DNA of 64,000 bases from Novakomyces olei (GCA_016906335.1 JADEYG010000007.1:186001-250000), one strand, 5' to 3'. Shown: positions 1 to 11,228, counted from the stretch's first letter. Translations and numbers: made by a program. Notes: a model not told the origin generated them from the letters alone.

Positions 1-202
1 CAGTGCCGGTCGCCTCGCTCACAAACGGCTGAGGGCCGTACGTGTCTGTGTCTGACGACGACGACGACGACGATACTGAGGCTGAGCGTCGGTCGGCAGA
101 CCGACGTGAGCGGTCCAACTGCTCCCGCACATTCGACTTGGCCGGAATTGGCTGCTTGCCGAAGCCTGACGGAAGGTACGCTCGCAACTGCTCTTCGTCC
201 AT
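1..202 (-). CDS. N-terminal part of an unidentified gene, cut by the window edge (possibly WDR70-like)
   Basis: On the minus strand an ATG at 202 opens a frame that stays open for 67 codons to the window edge. The peptide starts MDEEQLRAYLPSGFGKQ, continues with a basic Arg-rich stretch (RSRRSADRR), a run of seven serines encoded by the trinucleotide repeat at 52-72, and then DTDTYGPQPF. A short SFGK/GFGK motif, a charged linker, a Ser/Asp-rich tract and a YGP-type motif is how WDR70-like WD40 proteins begin, so that is my guess, but no WD repeat lies inside the window. The codons are GC-rich like those of the neighbouring genes and unlike the spacer from 203. It is divergent from the J-protein gene at 464 and shares the TTAGGG-bearing spacer with it. 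Confidence 0.5.
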   Translation of the reverse strand, partial: MDEEQLRAYLPSGFGKQPIPAKSNVREQLDRSRRSADRRSASVSSSSSSSDTDTYGPQPFVSEATGT

Positions 203-231
203 GCCGTCAAACTGCAGTTGGCGATAGTGAT

Positions 232-360
232 GGATTTAGGGTTAGTGATAGTGATAGTGACAATATTAGGGTTAGTGATAGTGACAATATTAGGGTTAGT
301 GATAGTGGCAATATTAGTGATAGTGATAGTGATAATATTAGGGTTAGGGTTAGTAATATT
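232..360. repeat. TTAGGG-containing minisatellite in a divergent promoter
   Basis: TTAGGGTTAG occurs at 236-245, 266-275 and 290-299, and a doubled form with two TTAGGG units at 338-353. The copies are separated by GTGATA/GTGACAATA units, giving an imperfect repeat of about 24-30 bp. It lies between two divergent genes, 34 bp from one start codon (202) and 111 bp from the other (464). The G-rich strand is the plus strand throughout. It is probably a binding array for a telobox protein, not telomere debris, because the unit is not 6 bp. Confidence 0.7.
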
Positions 361-463
361 AGATTTTATAATTGAAGGGTTAATTAATAGGATTAACAGG
401 ATTAATAGAATATAGGCAGAGTGAAGAGCGACACTCGGATCAGGTGCTATTCGCAGACGGGCA

Positions 464-1786
464 ATGGCGCAAAATGAAAAGCCGCGTCGCGTAATAGACA
501 CGCGGCTGTTTGACGCTTCTTACAGGCGGATAGACTGTGAGCAGTGCAGAGCGACTTTAGAGTTTCTGCCAATTCAGGCTTCGGCGGTCGACGAGGCAGT
601 CGTGTTAAAGTGCTGTCAGTGCGGCGCACTGCTCGCGCCGCCCGACACGTCACCAAAGCCCTCGTCAAAGCCCTCGTCAAAGACCCCAGCGGCCCGGCGC
701 AAGCGTGGAACGCAAGAAAACCCTATTGAATTAGAGTACTATCACGTCTTGCAGGTGGATGCCACTGCTTCAGCAAACGAAATAAGACGCTCTTACCGCC
801 GATTGGCGGCCGTTGTGCACCCCGACAAACCCGGCGGGTCGAGTGCAGAATTTTTCAAAATATCAGAGGCCTATTCGGTGCTGTCAAACGAGGACTCGCG
901 GCGCCGGTACAATGAGTTTGGGAAGGCTAAAGGCGATAAAGCGTCCGCTGCATCTTCTGGACCAGAAGGCAGTGAGGTTGTTGACATGGAGGCCTCTTTG
1001 GCACAGGTTTTTGGTGGCGGGCAGCATGGGCTGTGGCACGATATCGTTGGGGACTTTAGCTTTCTACGAGAAATGAGTGATGTCATGGTCGACGAGACTG
1101 ACGATGAGGAAGGGGACGCGGGGGCTAAAGAGGAACGGGATAAGGTTAGAGAAGCACAGCGGCAACAGCGGCGTGATGAGGAGCGCCGTCTACGCTTGGC
1201 CACTCTGTCTGATAATCTGAGGCAAAAGCTTGATACTTTTGCCATGAGCGACGATTTACCAGCCTTTACGAAACGGTTCAGTCAAGAAGCGCAGGACCTG
1301 AAAGCAGAGTCGTACGGGACAGAGCTCTGCCACGTTGTGGGGCAGATATACGCACTGCAGGCCGCATCGCACCCGCTTAACCCTAACGCGAGCACTTGGT
1401 CTTTGGCGTATCGGGGGTACGTCGCCTCCTTGCGGCTAAAGACGCGTACAGTTACAAGCACCTTTTCCGTTATTCGTAAAGCTTACGCTGTTAAACGCGC
1501 GTTTGAAAAGCTGTCATTAACAACAGAAAAGGAGGCAGATGAAAATGTAAAAAAACAGTTGGAAGAGGACGCGGCAAAGGCGGTTTTCGAGGCGACTTAT
1601 GAGGGCATCCGAAGCGAGCTACTTGGCGTGATTAGCGAAGTGTGCTCTACTGCATTAGCAATCGAGGCGGACCGGGTAGCTGGTATTGCTAACGTTTCGC
1701 ACGATGAACTCGTACAAAGACGAGTCATTGCTCTCGAAACATTAGGCAATATTTACCAGGCAGTGCAGCCAGATCCGGCTCCGTGA
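464..1786 (+). CDS. J-domain protein with DnaJ-X domain and N-terminal CxxC pairs
   Basis: Single-exon gene of 440 residues. The J domain spans roughly residues 90-155 and carries the HPD signature (VVHPDKPGG) between helices II and III, followed by the ISEAYSVLSNEDSRRRYNEFG helix III-IV region. An acidic, Glu/Arg-rich helical stretch follows, and a C-terminal region of about 170 residues resembles the DnaJ-X domain of Caj1/Djp1-type cochaperones. There is no Gly/Phe region and no CxxCxGxG zinc centre, so it is a class C J-protein that would stimulate Hsp70. Residues 24-57 contain CEQC and CCQC, which look like a zinc ribbon. The start is the first ATG after the in-frame stop. The next gene, POL3, is convergent. 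Confidence 0.85.
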   Translation: MAQNEKPRRVIDTRLFDASYRRIDCEQCRATLEFLPIQASAVDEAVVLKCCQCGALLAPPDTSPKPSSKPSSKTPAARRKRGTQENPIELEYYHVLQVDATASANEIRRSYRRLAAVVHPDKPGGSSAEFFKISEAYSVLSNEDSRRRYNEFGKAKGDKASAASSGPEGSEVVDMEASLAQVFGGGQHGLWHDIVGDFSFLREMSDVMVDETDDEEGDAGAKEERDKVREAQRQQRRDEERRLRLATLSDNLRQKLDTFAMSDDLPAFTKRFSQEAQDLKAESYGTELCHVVGQIYALQAASHPLNPNASTWSLAYRGYVASLRLKTRTVTSTFSVIRKAYAVKRAFEKLSLTTEKEADENVKKQLEEDAAKAVFEATYEGIRSELLGVISEVCSTALAIEADRVAGIANVSHDELVQRRVIALETLGNIYQAVQPDPAP

Positions 1787-2246
1787 TTCATCAACTCTTG
1801 AGAGCTTTGGCCTGTCAGTTGACACACTATAAGCCAAAGAAGCTAGGATCTACTAAAAGATTAGACGGCTTTAATTTTTTAGCATCCTGACGCTATGAAT
1901 TTTTTTTTTTAAATATAATCTTATATTTTTTAATTTTTTTTTTTTTTTCAGGTTCTTTTATTGGTTTTCATTCCTTTAATTTTAATCTTTAATTTTTATT
2001 CTTATTTTTATTTTTTTATTTTTAATTTTTAATTTCTTAATCCCTGAATTTGAGTCTCCAAACTGAATTATATATATTTCTTTCCGTCATTTTCTTTGGT
2101 TTCCTTGTTCTATAATGATGATTATGCATTTCTACATACTCTTGCAAGCGATTAGGTTCTCCGTCATTCAAGGCTAATTGATTATATACATACATTATAA
2201 TTCGAAGCAATAGGCATGTCACACACCATGCAGAGTCCCCGTCCCT
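1787..2246. other. Convergent spacer, T-rich
   Basis: This is the 3' flank of both the J-protein gene and POL3. It has long T tracts (about 1900-2040) and no convincing ORF or RNA gene. The tracts suit polyadenylation regions for the two converging transcripts. Confidence 0.6.
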
Positions 2247-5200
2247 TCACCAGCCGAGCACCTTTTCATCGAACCGATGCAAGGTCTCCTCCATACTATT
2301 CATATCCTTTTGTGCCTTTTTCCGCATATAAAATATCGGGCAATCACGTGAAGTGCAGAGCACATCCTGGTGCAAGCTGCCCTGGCAACGCTGGCACTGT
2401 GTCCACAGTCTTGCAAACCTTACTTCTAAGGCGTTCGACTCCACTACGTGCCGCTGGTATATTTCCCCTACCCGTGACTTGCAGTTTTCACAGACTGCGG
2501 CTTTGCTGCCCTTGGGCAAAGGTGTTCGACACCCGAGACACAAGGCAGATTTTACAGCAAACTTCATAAGCCCTCCAATAGACGGAGCAGCGACGGAAAT
2601 AACTCGAGTATGATCACCAGAAAGAAGCGAGTTTGCCTTCTCCCCAAGAATCGGTTCAAATATACGTAAAAGCGGATTGGCCAGCTGGTTGTCAAGGTAG
2701 TATTTTGTATCAATCGGAATATTGTTCTCCAAAACAAATATCGGGTCTTCTGCCCGAGAGTGCAATTTCTCACCTGTTGCGCCTTTTATAATTACATAGG
2801 CCACTCGATCGCCCAACGCCGGAGCCGATCCTGCATCGCGCTTGCGCATCCGCTCAGCCAGTTCCACGTGAGCCTGCTTGGCCGTATAATCAGACTTTGA
2901 TAGGGCCTTTGTGATAACCAGCTGCGACATGTCCACCCGGTTTTGCAGCAAGTCCGATATCGTATCCTTTGTATACTCCATCGCCGCATTTACATCGCGA
3001 TCAACAAGCATCTTGCGCAGTGCCGTTTCAATAACGTGTGATACAAGTTGGCAATTGTCCCGTCTTACTGTTTCAATGCCTTTTGCATCCATTTTGTCAA
3101 ATTTATTTGGGTTTGTCCAGTACAGTCCAGCGTACCTTTTCTTACTGATCAGCAAGTAGGGGAAGTAAACCTTTTCAAACTCGAGTTTGATCGGTTTGAC
3201 AAACTTGCTTGATACATAGTTGGCTGCCTCTTGTCCCAGCTCCATCACCCGCGGCATATCCTTGACACCAAACTTTACCATCACGGAATCAGTATCACCG
3301 TAAACCACAGTAGCATCAGCCTCATAACCATTTGCGAGTGTGTAATGAGCTTCCACTTCTGCCTTTGTCTTCTCAATCATTTGCCGCCCGTAAGCAGTGA
3401 CACTGGAGGAGATCGGCAGACAAGGCAGCTTGCCGTTCGTTGCACCTGTGAATCCATATACTGAGTTTGCAGATATTTTAAGAGCGAGCTGACGGCCGTC
3501 AAGGACAGCTCGCTTGAAGGGATCTGTCTCTTTTTTAAGATCTGCTTTTGCTCTCTTGCGTGCACCCAACAGATCTTCAAAAATTGTGGGCAATAAGCCA
3601 CGCCGGACGTTTGTTGTCACAAAGCAGTCTATAAATAAGTATGATTAAAACATTTAACGATAAAAAATTCATAAAATTTAAATAATCCAAATTTACACAA
3701 CTCACCTCCGTTGGGTGTAACGGTATACTCTTCGTCCTTTTTCAGTTTCTGCGCGGCAATAACTTCGGGCGACAGCAGTGTCGTGTAGCAAAGATTGTGT
3801 GCCATCATGATGCTCGGGTACAAACTCGTGAAATCAAGTGTGGCTATCGGTGTGTCGTAATAGCCCTTTATGGGCTCAATTACAGTGGCACCCTCGTACT
3901 GCTCGTCCCCTCCCTCACTCTTTATATTGGGGACAACCAAGTCCTCAGCCAGGGCCTTACGGTACAGCTGGGAGATAACTTTTATTTGCTGGCCGCGTGA
4001 CAGCAAATAGTTGAAAGGCACACCAGTAACACGGGCCATCTCCGTGTAATTCACAAGGCACATTAGTTTGTCCATTAGACGCTGGGGTAGAAAGGCGTCT
4101 TTTAAACAATAAACAGCGAGACGCCGCCGGGATTCTGGTGTGCCGTTTTGCAAATCTGTAATAATAGAATGATGCACATCCTCCTTTTGTTCACCCAAAA
4201 ATTGAGCGCACACAGAATTGAGAGTGTATGATCTGAGCTTGTAGTCCCGCTGCACGACCTGCAGCATATCAAACTGAAGCCGGCCTTCCATGTTTGTGGT
4301 TTTTGATTCACGTGTGCCGTATGCTTTAGAGGAAAAAGTTGTCTCTTTAACCTCTGTTTTTTGTCGAGTTATACGGCCTAGAAAGGGGAAGTTGGATGCC
4401 TTTAAATGCGCAGCTCGGTCGAGCAAGTAGGGCAAATCAAAGTTGGCCGAGTTGTATCCAATCACAACGTCCGGATCGACTTTGCGAACGAAATCTGCCC
4501 AGTGCTCCAGCATTGCACGCTGGTCCGTATGCTCAAAGATTTGAGTGCCCACAATTTGTGCACAGGTATCGATAGTGAACACGTTCCGTACAAAAGGCTT
4601 TGACTGGCCATGTGTGGTCACAATATTGGCGATCTGGATCACCGGATCAACTTGAGGCTCTGGAAAAATGCCGCGGCGGCCAGCGCATTCGATATCAAAA
4701 GAAAGAATACGCAGTGGTGCCATTTTAAGCCACTGGCCTTCAGCGGCATGGGATACGAGGCGGGTCCAGTGCACGGAAACTTCAAGCTGGCAGTTTGAAA
4801 TCTGAGCGTGTTTGGGTACAAAAGAGTACCGTCCAGCGGGTAATTCGACCCAGTTCATGCCGAGTACGCCTGTATCGATCATGAACCTTAGTGTGTAGGC
4901 GATATTGCTTTCAAAAGTCATTTGTCCACCGTTGAAAAAAGATTCAAACCCAAACTCTCCACGCTCAAAGAACCCACGCACGCGCACCATCTGCCGTGGA
5001 TCAATGCACGTGATCTTGAGAAACGGAGACGGCTGGTTGCCACGGAACCCGTACAAGTTCTCCTTGAATTTTATGTCCACCTGCTGGACCGCGTTACCCG
5101 AAAACTGGTTGAGCGCACGATACAGTCTTTCTACCGCATCCGTCCGGAATCCCGGCGGCGCTGCGATGTAAAAATAAGGGTAGAATCCCGTCACTGTGCA

Positions 5201-5599
5201 AAGCACCGAGTTTCCGTTCCCAGTGACGCCAAACAGCCGTACAACAGGCCCACTGGCCTCGACCGCCTCGTCCGCTTCAATCTGCTGGAACACTACCAAT
5301 GCGTTAGATCGCTATAGCCGCTTTTTTATAACGCCAAACTTACCCAAAGGCTCCCTGTCTGCTGCGAGCGGTGGCACATCCGGCCGCTCCCACGCCTGGT
5401 CCACCTCCGCCGCTGCACCATCAGACTCCCGCTGACTCTGCAGCTCTCGAGACAGCGAATCCAACTCTGCCTCAAACGAGCTCTGTGTCGCCGACAGTTT
5501 AGTGCGTTTCATACCACCGTCCGCTTGAGGCGTAGTGTTTTCAATGTCGCGCAGAGGCAAAGACTCTTTTCGCTTTTCGCCCGCTGTATCAGGCGCCAT
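2247..5599 (-). CDS. POL3: DNA polymerase delta catalytic subunit
   Basis: Replicative B-family polymerase with 3'-5' exonuclease. Exons by splice signals: 5344-5599, 3706-5292, 2247-3628, giving 1074 residues, close to the usual 1,100. Visible motifs are Exo I ([12 protein letters not shown]), Exo II ([14 protein letters not shown]), Region II ([14 protein letters not shown]), Region III ([16 protein letters not shown]) and Region I (VYGDTDSV). The C-terminus has the CysA pair (CLGC...CENC) and the CysB cluster (CQRC...C...C), the latter known to hold a 4Fe-4S centre and contact the B-subunit. Intron 1 is 51 nt with a CTAAC branch point; intron 2 falls inside TPNGD before the palm domain. 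The N-terminus is short, basic then Ser/Glu-rich, and carries a PCNA/NLS-like basic KRK. Confidence 0.97.
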
Positions 5600-6322
5600 T
5601 TTCGTTGCCTAATCACGACGCGTTTGTCTTTGTCGCGTTGTATTCATTGCGAATTAAATTACTGGCGAAAATGGTACTGTATTGTAGTCTGTACATTAAT
5701 TAGAGTAATGTGTAAGTTACTGTACTGTAATATTAATGTGGTGGTAATGTTAGTATTGTACTCGCCGGTACAGACAATCAGTATTATTTGCAATTGTCAA
5801 AGTATGAATCCATTACCCCCTCATACTACTTCGCTTACTCTTCAAATTCAGATACGTCTATTGCGCGTGTCTGGTCTTTGTCTTTAGGTTATTGGATCTC
5901 ACTTTGAACATACATCGTTATGTATACACTGTAATCATTACAGTGTCATCAGTATAGACTGTAGTCACAGTATTTATTAGTCGATACGGCCACTTTACGT
6001 AATATAGTGCAATTTACTTACTGCAGTACTGATAGCAGTCTTGGCTGTCTGCCAATATACTGCGAGCAACGTATAAAAATTACGCTACAACGCGTGTATT
6101 GTGCGCCAAGCGATCAGTTCCAATACTTTTTAATCATTTTTTAATTAGTTAAATAATAGTTTGTGTACAAAGCACACAAACCCCAAATTCACAGACGAAT
6201 CCATCGCTTTCACTCAATGGCTCCTACTGAACGACTGCGCCGCTGATGGCTGAGTGGCAGTAGTAAAGGGAAAAAAAAGGCACAATTTCCAAGTCCATTA
6301 TATTTTTGTTACTATTGCTTCG
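5600..6322. other. Divergent spacer between POL3 and the palmitoyltransferase gene
   Basis: AT-rich region with many short inverted GTA/TAC motifs (5690-6010) and no open frame that looks coding. The POL3 start is at its left edge and the DHHC gene start at its right. I see no telobox or tRNA here. Confidence 0.5.
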
Positions 6323-7794
6323 ATGCCGCTGGTAATGCCGCGTTTACCGCGGCCACTAGTACAGATCGGACGGTTGCTGCGCGTTATCTGCAGCTATATG
6401 CCTTTTGTAGTCGTCGTGACTTTTGTAACGTTTGGAGGATTGACGCTGCTGTCGCTACACGTCCGTCACGACGCAAGTGTCTTGCGTAAGTTGGTACTGC
6501 CCTCACTCGCTGATCTGTTGAAGGGTACGGTGGACTTATTATTACGCTTTTCCTGTACTGCCTCACAGTGTGGACGTTTTTGTTCTCTATTTTCTGTGAT
6601 CCTGGCTCGCCTTCTGCTTCGACAGCCACTGCCGTAAGTCGTCCTTCCATCCACATTCATCACACGCAGCTAACGGCTTTTTCATAGCACGGATACTCGC
6701 ACTTGCCGACGCACAGTGAGCCGATATCTGTGCTTGTAAAGGGCGACGGTCGCCAGCGGTTTTGCCAAAAATGTCAGTGTCAAAAGGTGAGGCATTCAAT
6801 ATGGGTTTCAGCGTCTTTTACATGTGTTTTACATGTGTTTTACATGTGTTTTACATGTGTTTTACATGTGTTTTACATATTCTAATACACTGCCTGCTGC
6901 AGCTATTATTCTCATAATCTTGTTGCTAACCTCAGCCGGACCGTTCCCACCACTGCAGCTCGTGCGGTCGCTGTATTCTCAAAATGGACCATCATTGTAA
7001 GAAGGCATGCGCACTCTTGCATCGCTAATCTCATAGGTGTCTGGCTGGCTACATGTGTAGGTCTCCGTAACCAGCGGTATTTTGTCCAGTTTTTGGTGTA
7101 CGTTTCCCTATTCGCCCTGTGGTGTTTTGCCAATACTGTGGGAGCCGTGTTTTTTTTCTTCACAGACGAAACGGGTCTCGATCAAATGATCTCCATAAGC
7201 TGGCTCATATGCTGTGTTTTGTCAGGCACACTCGGCCTGCCCATACTGTTTTTCGCGTCTTACCATGTATGGCTCGTGATGCGTAACATGACGACTATTG
7301 AAAACCTGGAAAAAAGCCGCTACAATATACGGCAGCGTGGCGCGTTTGCTACGGCTTCAGACAGGCTGCAGCATATTACTAGACGTCCACGTTTCGCACA
7401 GCCAACCAACAGCAGCGGCAACTACTCTCGTGCAGGCGACAGTAGTCGTGGAGACGAGGCGAGCGTTGACGGGGAAGACGACGACCGTAAACTGATCGGA
7501 AACGCGTTCGATGTAGGCCTTTGCCAGAATTGGGCACAGGTCATGGGTTCGAATCCGATACTGTGGCTCTTCCCGGTGGGAGGCCCGTTTATGGACGGTT
7601 GGTACTGGCCAATAAATTCACGCGCACGTGACGCAGTAGCGCGCAATGTGGAGCGGCAAAAGTTGAGAAACGAGACCCCACAACAACACAAGGTTGAAAA
7701 TGTTCCTCATAGCATGCGGGGTTTAATGGACCAGGCTCTTGAGCGGGCTGAGCAAGCGACGGGGCGTAATGACGGTGATGAAGTGAGCCGCTAA
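6323..7794 (+). CDS. DHHC-type protein S-palmitoyltransferase
   Basis: Five exons (6323-6485, 6524-6633, 6688-6786, 6936-6996, 7037-7794), 396 residues. Two N-terminal membrane segments precede CDPGSP, then the Cys-rich domain [19 protein letters not shown] and the catalytic DHHC, split by a phase-1 intron after the first base of the Cys codon. Two further membrane segments and the TTIE motif follow, then a C-terminal NPFDxG/NWxxxxG-like segment ending in a hydrophilic tail, as in fungal Pfa3/Pfa4-type enzymes. The enzyme would attach palmitate to cysteines of membrane-associated proteins at the vacuole, Golgi or ER. The usual DHHCPWxxNCVG reads [12 protein letters not shown] here. Introns are 38, 54, 149 and 40 nt. 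The second is preceded by GTAAGT; the third contains an 11-bp tandem repeat. Confidence 0.92.
6816..6880. repeat. 11-bp tandem repeat inside an intron
   Basis: Five perfect copies and one partial copy of TTTTACATGTG, inside intron 3 of the palmitoyltransferase gene. Each unit contains the palindrome ACATGT. The repeat accounts for almost half of this intron, the longest in the gene, and is probably a recent expansion. Confidence 0.9.
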
Positions 7795-7964
7795 TAAAAT
7801 TAGAGATGACAGTTTTGAATTAAAAATTTTATTGCTTCTTCCTACAAATGTGTGAGCCAGGTAGACTTGTTCTTTTTATATAATAGAATTTCTTTTCTGC
7901 ATGATTATCTGGTATTAACGTAGTACATTAATTTCTATGCCACGGCTACGCTCGGACTGCTCCA

Positions 7965-9520
7965 CTACTGGCTATGCGCAATGGCAAACTCGTCAATGTA
8001 AGCAGCAAGCTTGGTAGCGTCACCCACAGTAATAGCATTATACAGAGAGATACGGATACCGCCGACAGAGCGATGGCCCTTTAGATTTACCATTCCTCGA
8101 TCTGCTGCGCCGGTAAGAAATTCAGACTCGAGCGACTCTGTTTGTAGACGGAAGGGAACATTCATACGGCTGCGAGCTTTTGGTGCCACTACGAGACGGT
8201 ACGTACTTGGATGCCGTTCCAACGCAGAGTATATAATATGAGACTTTTCTGCACTCAGTCGCTCAACCGCCTCAAGGCCTCCGTTTTTAAGCAAAAGCTC
8301 AAGGTACAAGTTGACCTGGTGTAGCGGTGCAATAGGCAAAGTATTGTACAAGGAATTGTTTGCTGCTGTTACGCCATAGTCCATGACAGAGGGAGCAACT
8401 GGGATGTGTGCTGCGTGTAGCTCGTCTATGCTGGATCGCGATTCAATAATATCGTTTCGGACAATGACAATTGTTATTCCAGCTGGTCCCGCGTTCTTCT
8501 GCGCTCCTCCCTGGTTGATTGTCAGATATGTTGATTTAAAAAATGAAAGAATAAATGGAAAATGAACGACAAGACGAAAAACAAAGGGCATATTTTGGAA
8601 AGAAAAAAGTCTAATTAGACCAAAGTAATAGGAATATGATTAGACACAAGCTGTACGTACATATAAAATTGCGTATTTAGAAACATCTACTTTGCGAGAG
8701 AAAATGTTGGATGAAATGTCAGCGACCAAATCAGCATTGCCCAGATCCGCCGGTGGTGAAGGGAACTCTACTCCGTGCACAGTCTCATTATCGCAGTAGT
8801 AGACGTAAGCAGGGTCCTCGCTTAGATCCCAGGAATTACGCTCAGGCAGATCCGTATACGCACCAAAATGGGCCTTGCTGTTGGTTACAACGTGTACTGG
8901 CACACCGACTCGCCGAGCCTCGTCACTCGCACGTGCCGACCATGAACCTTAATAAACATTAGTAAAGGAAGCAAAAGAAGCAAGAGTGAGAGAAAAGGCA
9001 AGAAAATCGAAAATCAATTGGTGGAAGGCACTATATAGCAGCTGCTGCGAAAAGAGAAGCGTTCTGAGAGAATGAGCTCAATCAAAACTGTCGGATTACG
9101 CAAGAAAGGATTAGCTGAAACACGAAAAGCATTGGCAAATTATAGAGAGCAGTCGGGCAGTAGTGCTGTTGAAAGCAAAGGTTAAACTCATAATCAGACC
9201 GTACCTGTGATAATGTAGTTTGCTGTGCCTAATTTGCGACGGTGTGCAATCAAATTGTACGCCACAGCTGCGAATTGAGAAGAGCCGCCGCCCTGCATAA
9301 AAAGGACAGAGTAATTATCCGGCACTGACAACAGCTCGCGCACGTTTCGTTTGGCCGCCTCTACAATCGCAAGCGCATCTTTTGATCTGTGCGAAATTTC
9401 AGACACACCCATTCCCAAGCCATTGTAGTTCAACAGAGCAGCTGCTCCCTGTTCTACCACCTCATCAGGTAAGGCACTTGGACCTGCGCCAAAGTTTATC
9501 ACCTCGCTGCGTTTAGCCAT
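7965..9520 (-). CDS. SER1: Phosphoserine aminotransferase
   Basis: Second step of serine synthesis: 3-phosphohydroxypyruvate plus glutamate to phosphoserine, PLP-dependent. Exons 9205-9520, 8661-8947 and 7965-8510 give 382 residues, the normal length. The N-terminus NFGAGPSALP, the substrate loop MQGGGSSQFAAV, the PLP-lysine motif GGAQKNAGPAG and the C-terminal GHRSVGGIRISLYNA are all clear. Introns are 257 and 150 nt, long for this genome. The first carries an ORF on the opposite strand (see 9072-9185). The start is the only ATG before NFGAGPSA. It converges with the palmitoyltransferase gene, 170 bp apart. Confidence 0.97.
9072..9185 (+). CDS. Candidate 37-residue small protein nested antisense in a SER1 intron
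   Basis: An ATG at 9072 opens 37 codons ending in TAA at 9183-9185, wholly inside intron 1 of the phosphoserine aminotransferase gene on the other strand. The peptide begins MSSIKTVGLRKKGLAETRKA, is basic, and could form one amphipathic helix. TATATAG lies at 9033-9039, 33 bp before the ATG. The stretch is less AT-rich than the other introns, and the host intron is unusually long. I do not recognise the peptide. It may be a chance ORF; no homologue was searched for. Confidence 0.3.
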   Translation: MSSIKTVGLRKKGLAETRKALANYREQSGSSAVESKG

Positions 9521-11228
9521 TGAACCTGAATAAATTATTTATCGAGCTGAAGATAAGATTTAAATCGCGATAAATGTCATAAATTTGCCCCTTCGACTTT
9601 GCGCCGGTACGGTGCTTAATACCAATGTCCGGCCACGATAATAAGTAATACACAACTCGATAGCTGTGGCATGCCTAATATAAATGAGTGCATATTTATT
9701 GTACTTGAGAGATATACGTCGTGCCTTTCGTTGCAACCGTTTTAATATTAGAATAAAAATATTAATATTAATAATAATAATTTTAATGACCGTGCTTATA
9801 ACCGCGCTTATGACCATGCCGGGACGGACAGCTATTGACGCTGGTCTTAAGCCTTACTATGATTAACTGGAAGGTATACCGTAACAACGATATTGCCCAT
9901 TGTTGTATCAAGAACGAACGAATTGTGTATATGCAAAGCAACGACAGCATTAATTATCGTGCCTATCTGTTAGTGATGCACACAGCATGCTTTCAAGATT
10001 ATTTGTTAACATAGACAAATGCATTGCTGTTTGACCTTTTGGCAATTGTCGTCCCCACTTTTCCAATATAAAGACAATCTTATCAAACACCGTTCTCATG
10101 CTGTGGAAAGTTTACTCAGTCCAACTCAGAATATGATAATAATCATTGGTTCAAACTAAAAAATTAGGGAGAATTATATTGGTATAACTAATGGCAAGCT
10201 TGATTTTGGTCCGCAGCTCACAGGGTTGAAAGGTCTATTAACTTTGTGTCATTATGTGCCTATCATACGCAGGTCCCTTAAATTGTAAATATGGTGAATC
10301 ACAATCTCTTCCTTTGCGGTCGACTACTGGCAAAAGATTTGCTATATAATACATAGTAGGCGCAGTCAAAGGGCATACGTAGGATATACGTATTACGGTG
10401 TGTCCAAGGAGGATGGTCAAGACGTAAAATATTAGATATCTGTACTAAGCTTTACTCAAATACAAATTTCGCATAATACATTGCAAGTATATTTCTTTCT
10501 GTACTATTATTATTTGTTCTCGGAAGGCTTCCACAAAATTTATAAGATTCACCAACAAGTCCTATTTCTAAGTAACGGGTCACAGTCACGTGTCACGTGA
10601 TCGCATCGCACGTTAACGCGCTTGCAAGACAATCGGTGCCACTTGGCCGGTTCATGAGCGTTGAGAGTCCAGATCGGGATAGCAAAATTATTGCATAAGT
10701 AATACCGCGGGGCATATTTGTTTATCGGCAATCACTCGCCGACAGGTACTATGTGTGCATCTTTCCGTATTAGGTAATTTTGCGACGTCAACAACTACGT
10801 CATCGATTATAACCGCGTCGGACGTGTCATAAACAAACCAATACATAATGATTATACAAGGACCTTTGGAATGATTATAAGCTTTCGCATGCGTTTCGCA
10901 GCGTCGTTATATGACGAAAAGTTTTAATTAAATTGCTTAACCATGGAAATGAAACTCTCAATGTATTACAGAAAACAGCAAATAAATAAATTGCGCGAGT
11001 CTTCTGCTTATGCCGATGTCTTTATAATCTTTAAAAAAGCAATAGATGAATAATTGTCCAGGATTGCATATTGCATGCTCCCAGGCCTTCAAAACCCGAA
11101 GCCTCTCAACAGCTATGTATATAAACTACAGAGTTAACTTTCAAACATACAATCTGCAGTATAAACTTATTCGAGCGATAATACGAAAAGTAATAAGAAA
11201 AAGGCAATAGAAAAATGAAGAGAACAAA
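9521..11228. other. 1.7-kb AT-rich spacer without recognisable genes
   Basis: This is the 5' flank of SER1 and the 3' flank of the Zn2Cys6 gene. ORFs are short and look random on both strands. The one ordered element is the TCACGTG pair at 10586-10600. No tRNA A/B boxes were found by eye. Confidence 0.5.
10586..10600. promoter_or_regulatory. Tandem TCACGTG (E-box/Cbf1-type) pair
   Basis: TCACGTG at 10586-10592 is followed at once by TCACGTGA at 10593-10600. CACGTG is the core bound by fungal bHLH regulators such as Cbf1. It lies about 1.07 kb upstream of SER1, whose pathway feeds sulfur amino acid synthesis, so a link is possible but distant. Confidence 0.45.

Noticed and set aside
1-375. 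Subtelomere or chromosome end at the left edge because of TTAGGG blocks
   Set aside because: The blocks are not in 6-bp tandem, are few, and lie between two divergent coding frames, one of which runs off the edge.
871-1245. 124-codon ORF antisense to the J-protein gene, and similar long antisense ORFs over TFC3 and the RasGEF gene
   Set aside because: They are shadows of the sense coding frames, Ser/Arg-rich as expected from reverse reading of Glu/Ala-rich codons.
7543-7556. GGTTCGAATCC, a perfect tRNA B-box sequence
   Set aside because: It lies in the last exon of the palmitoyltransferase gene and encodes GSNP; no A box or cloverleaf surrounds it.
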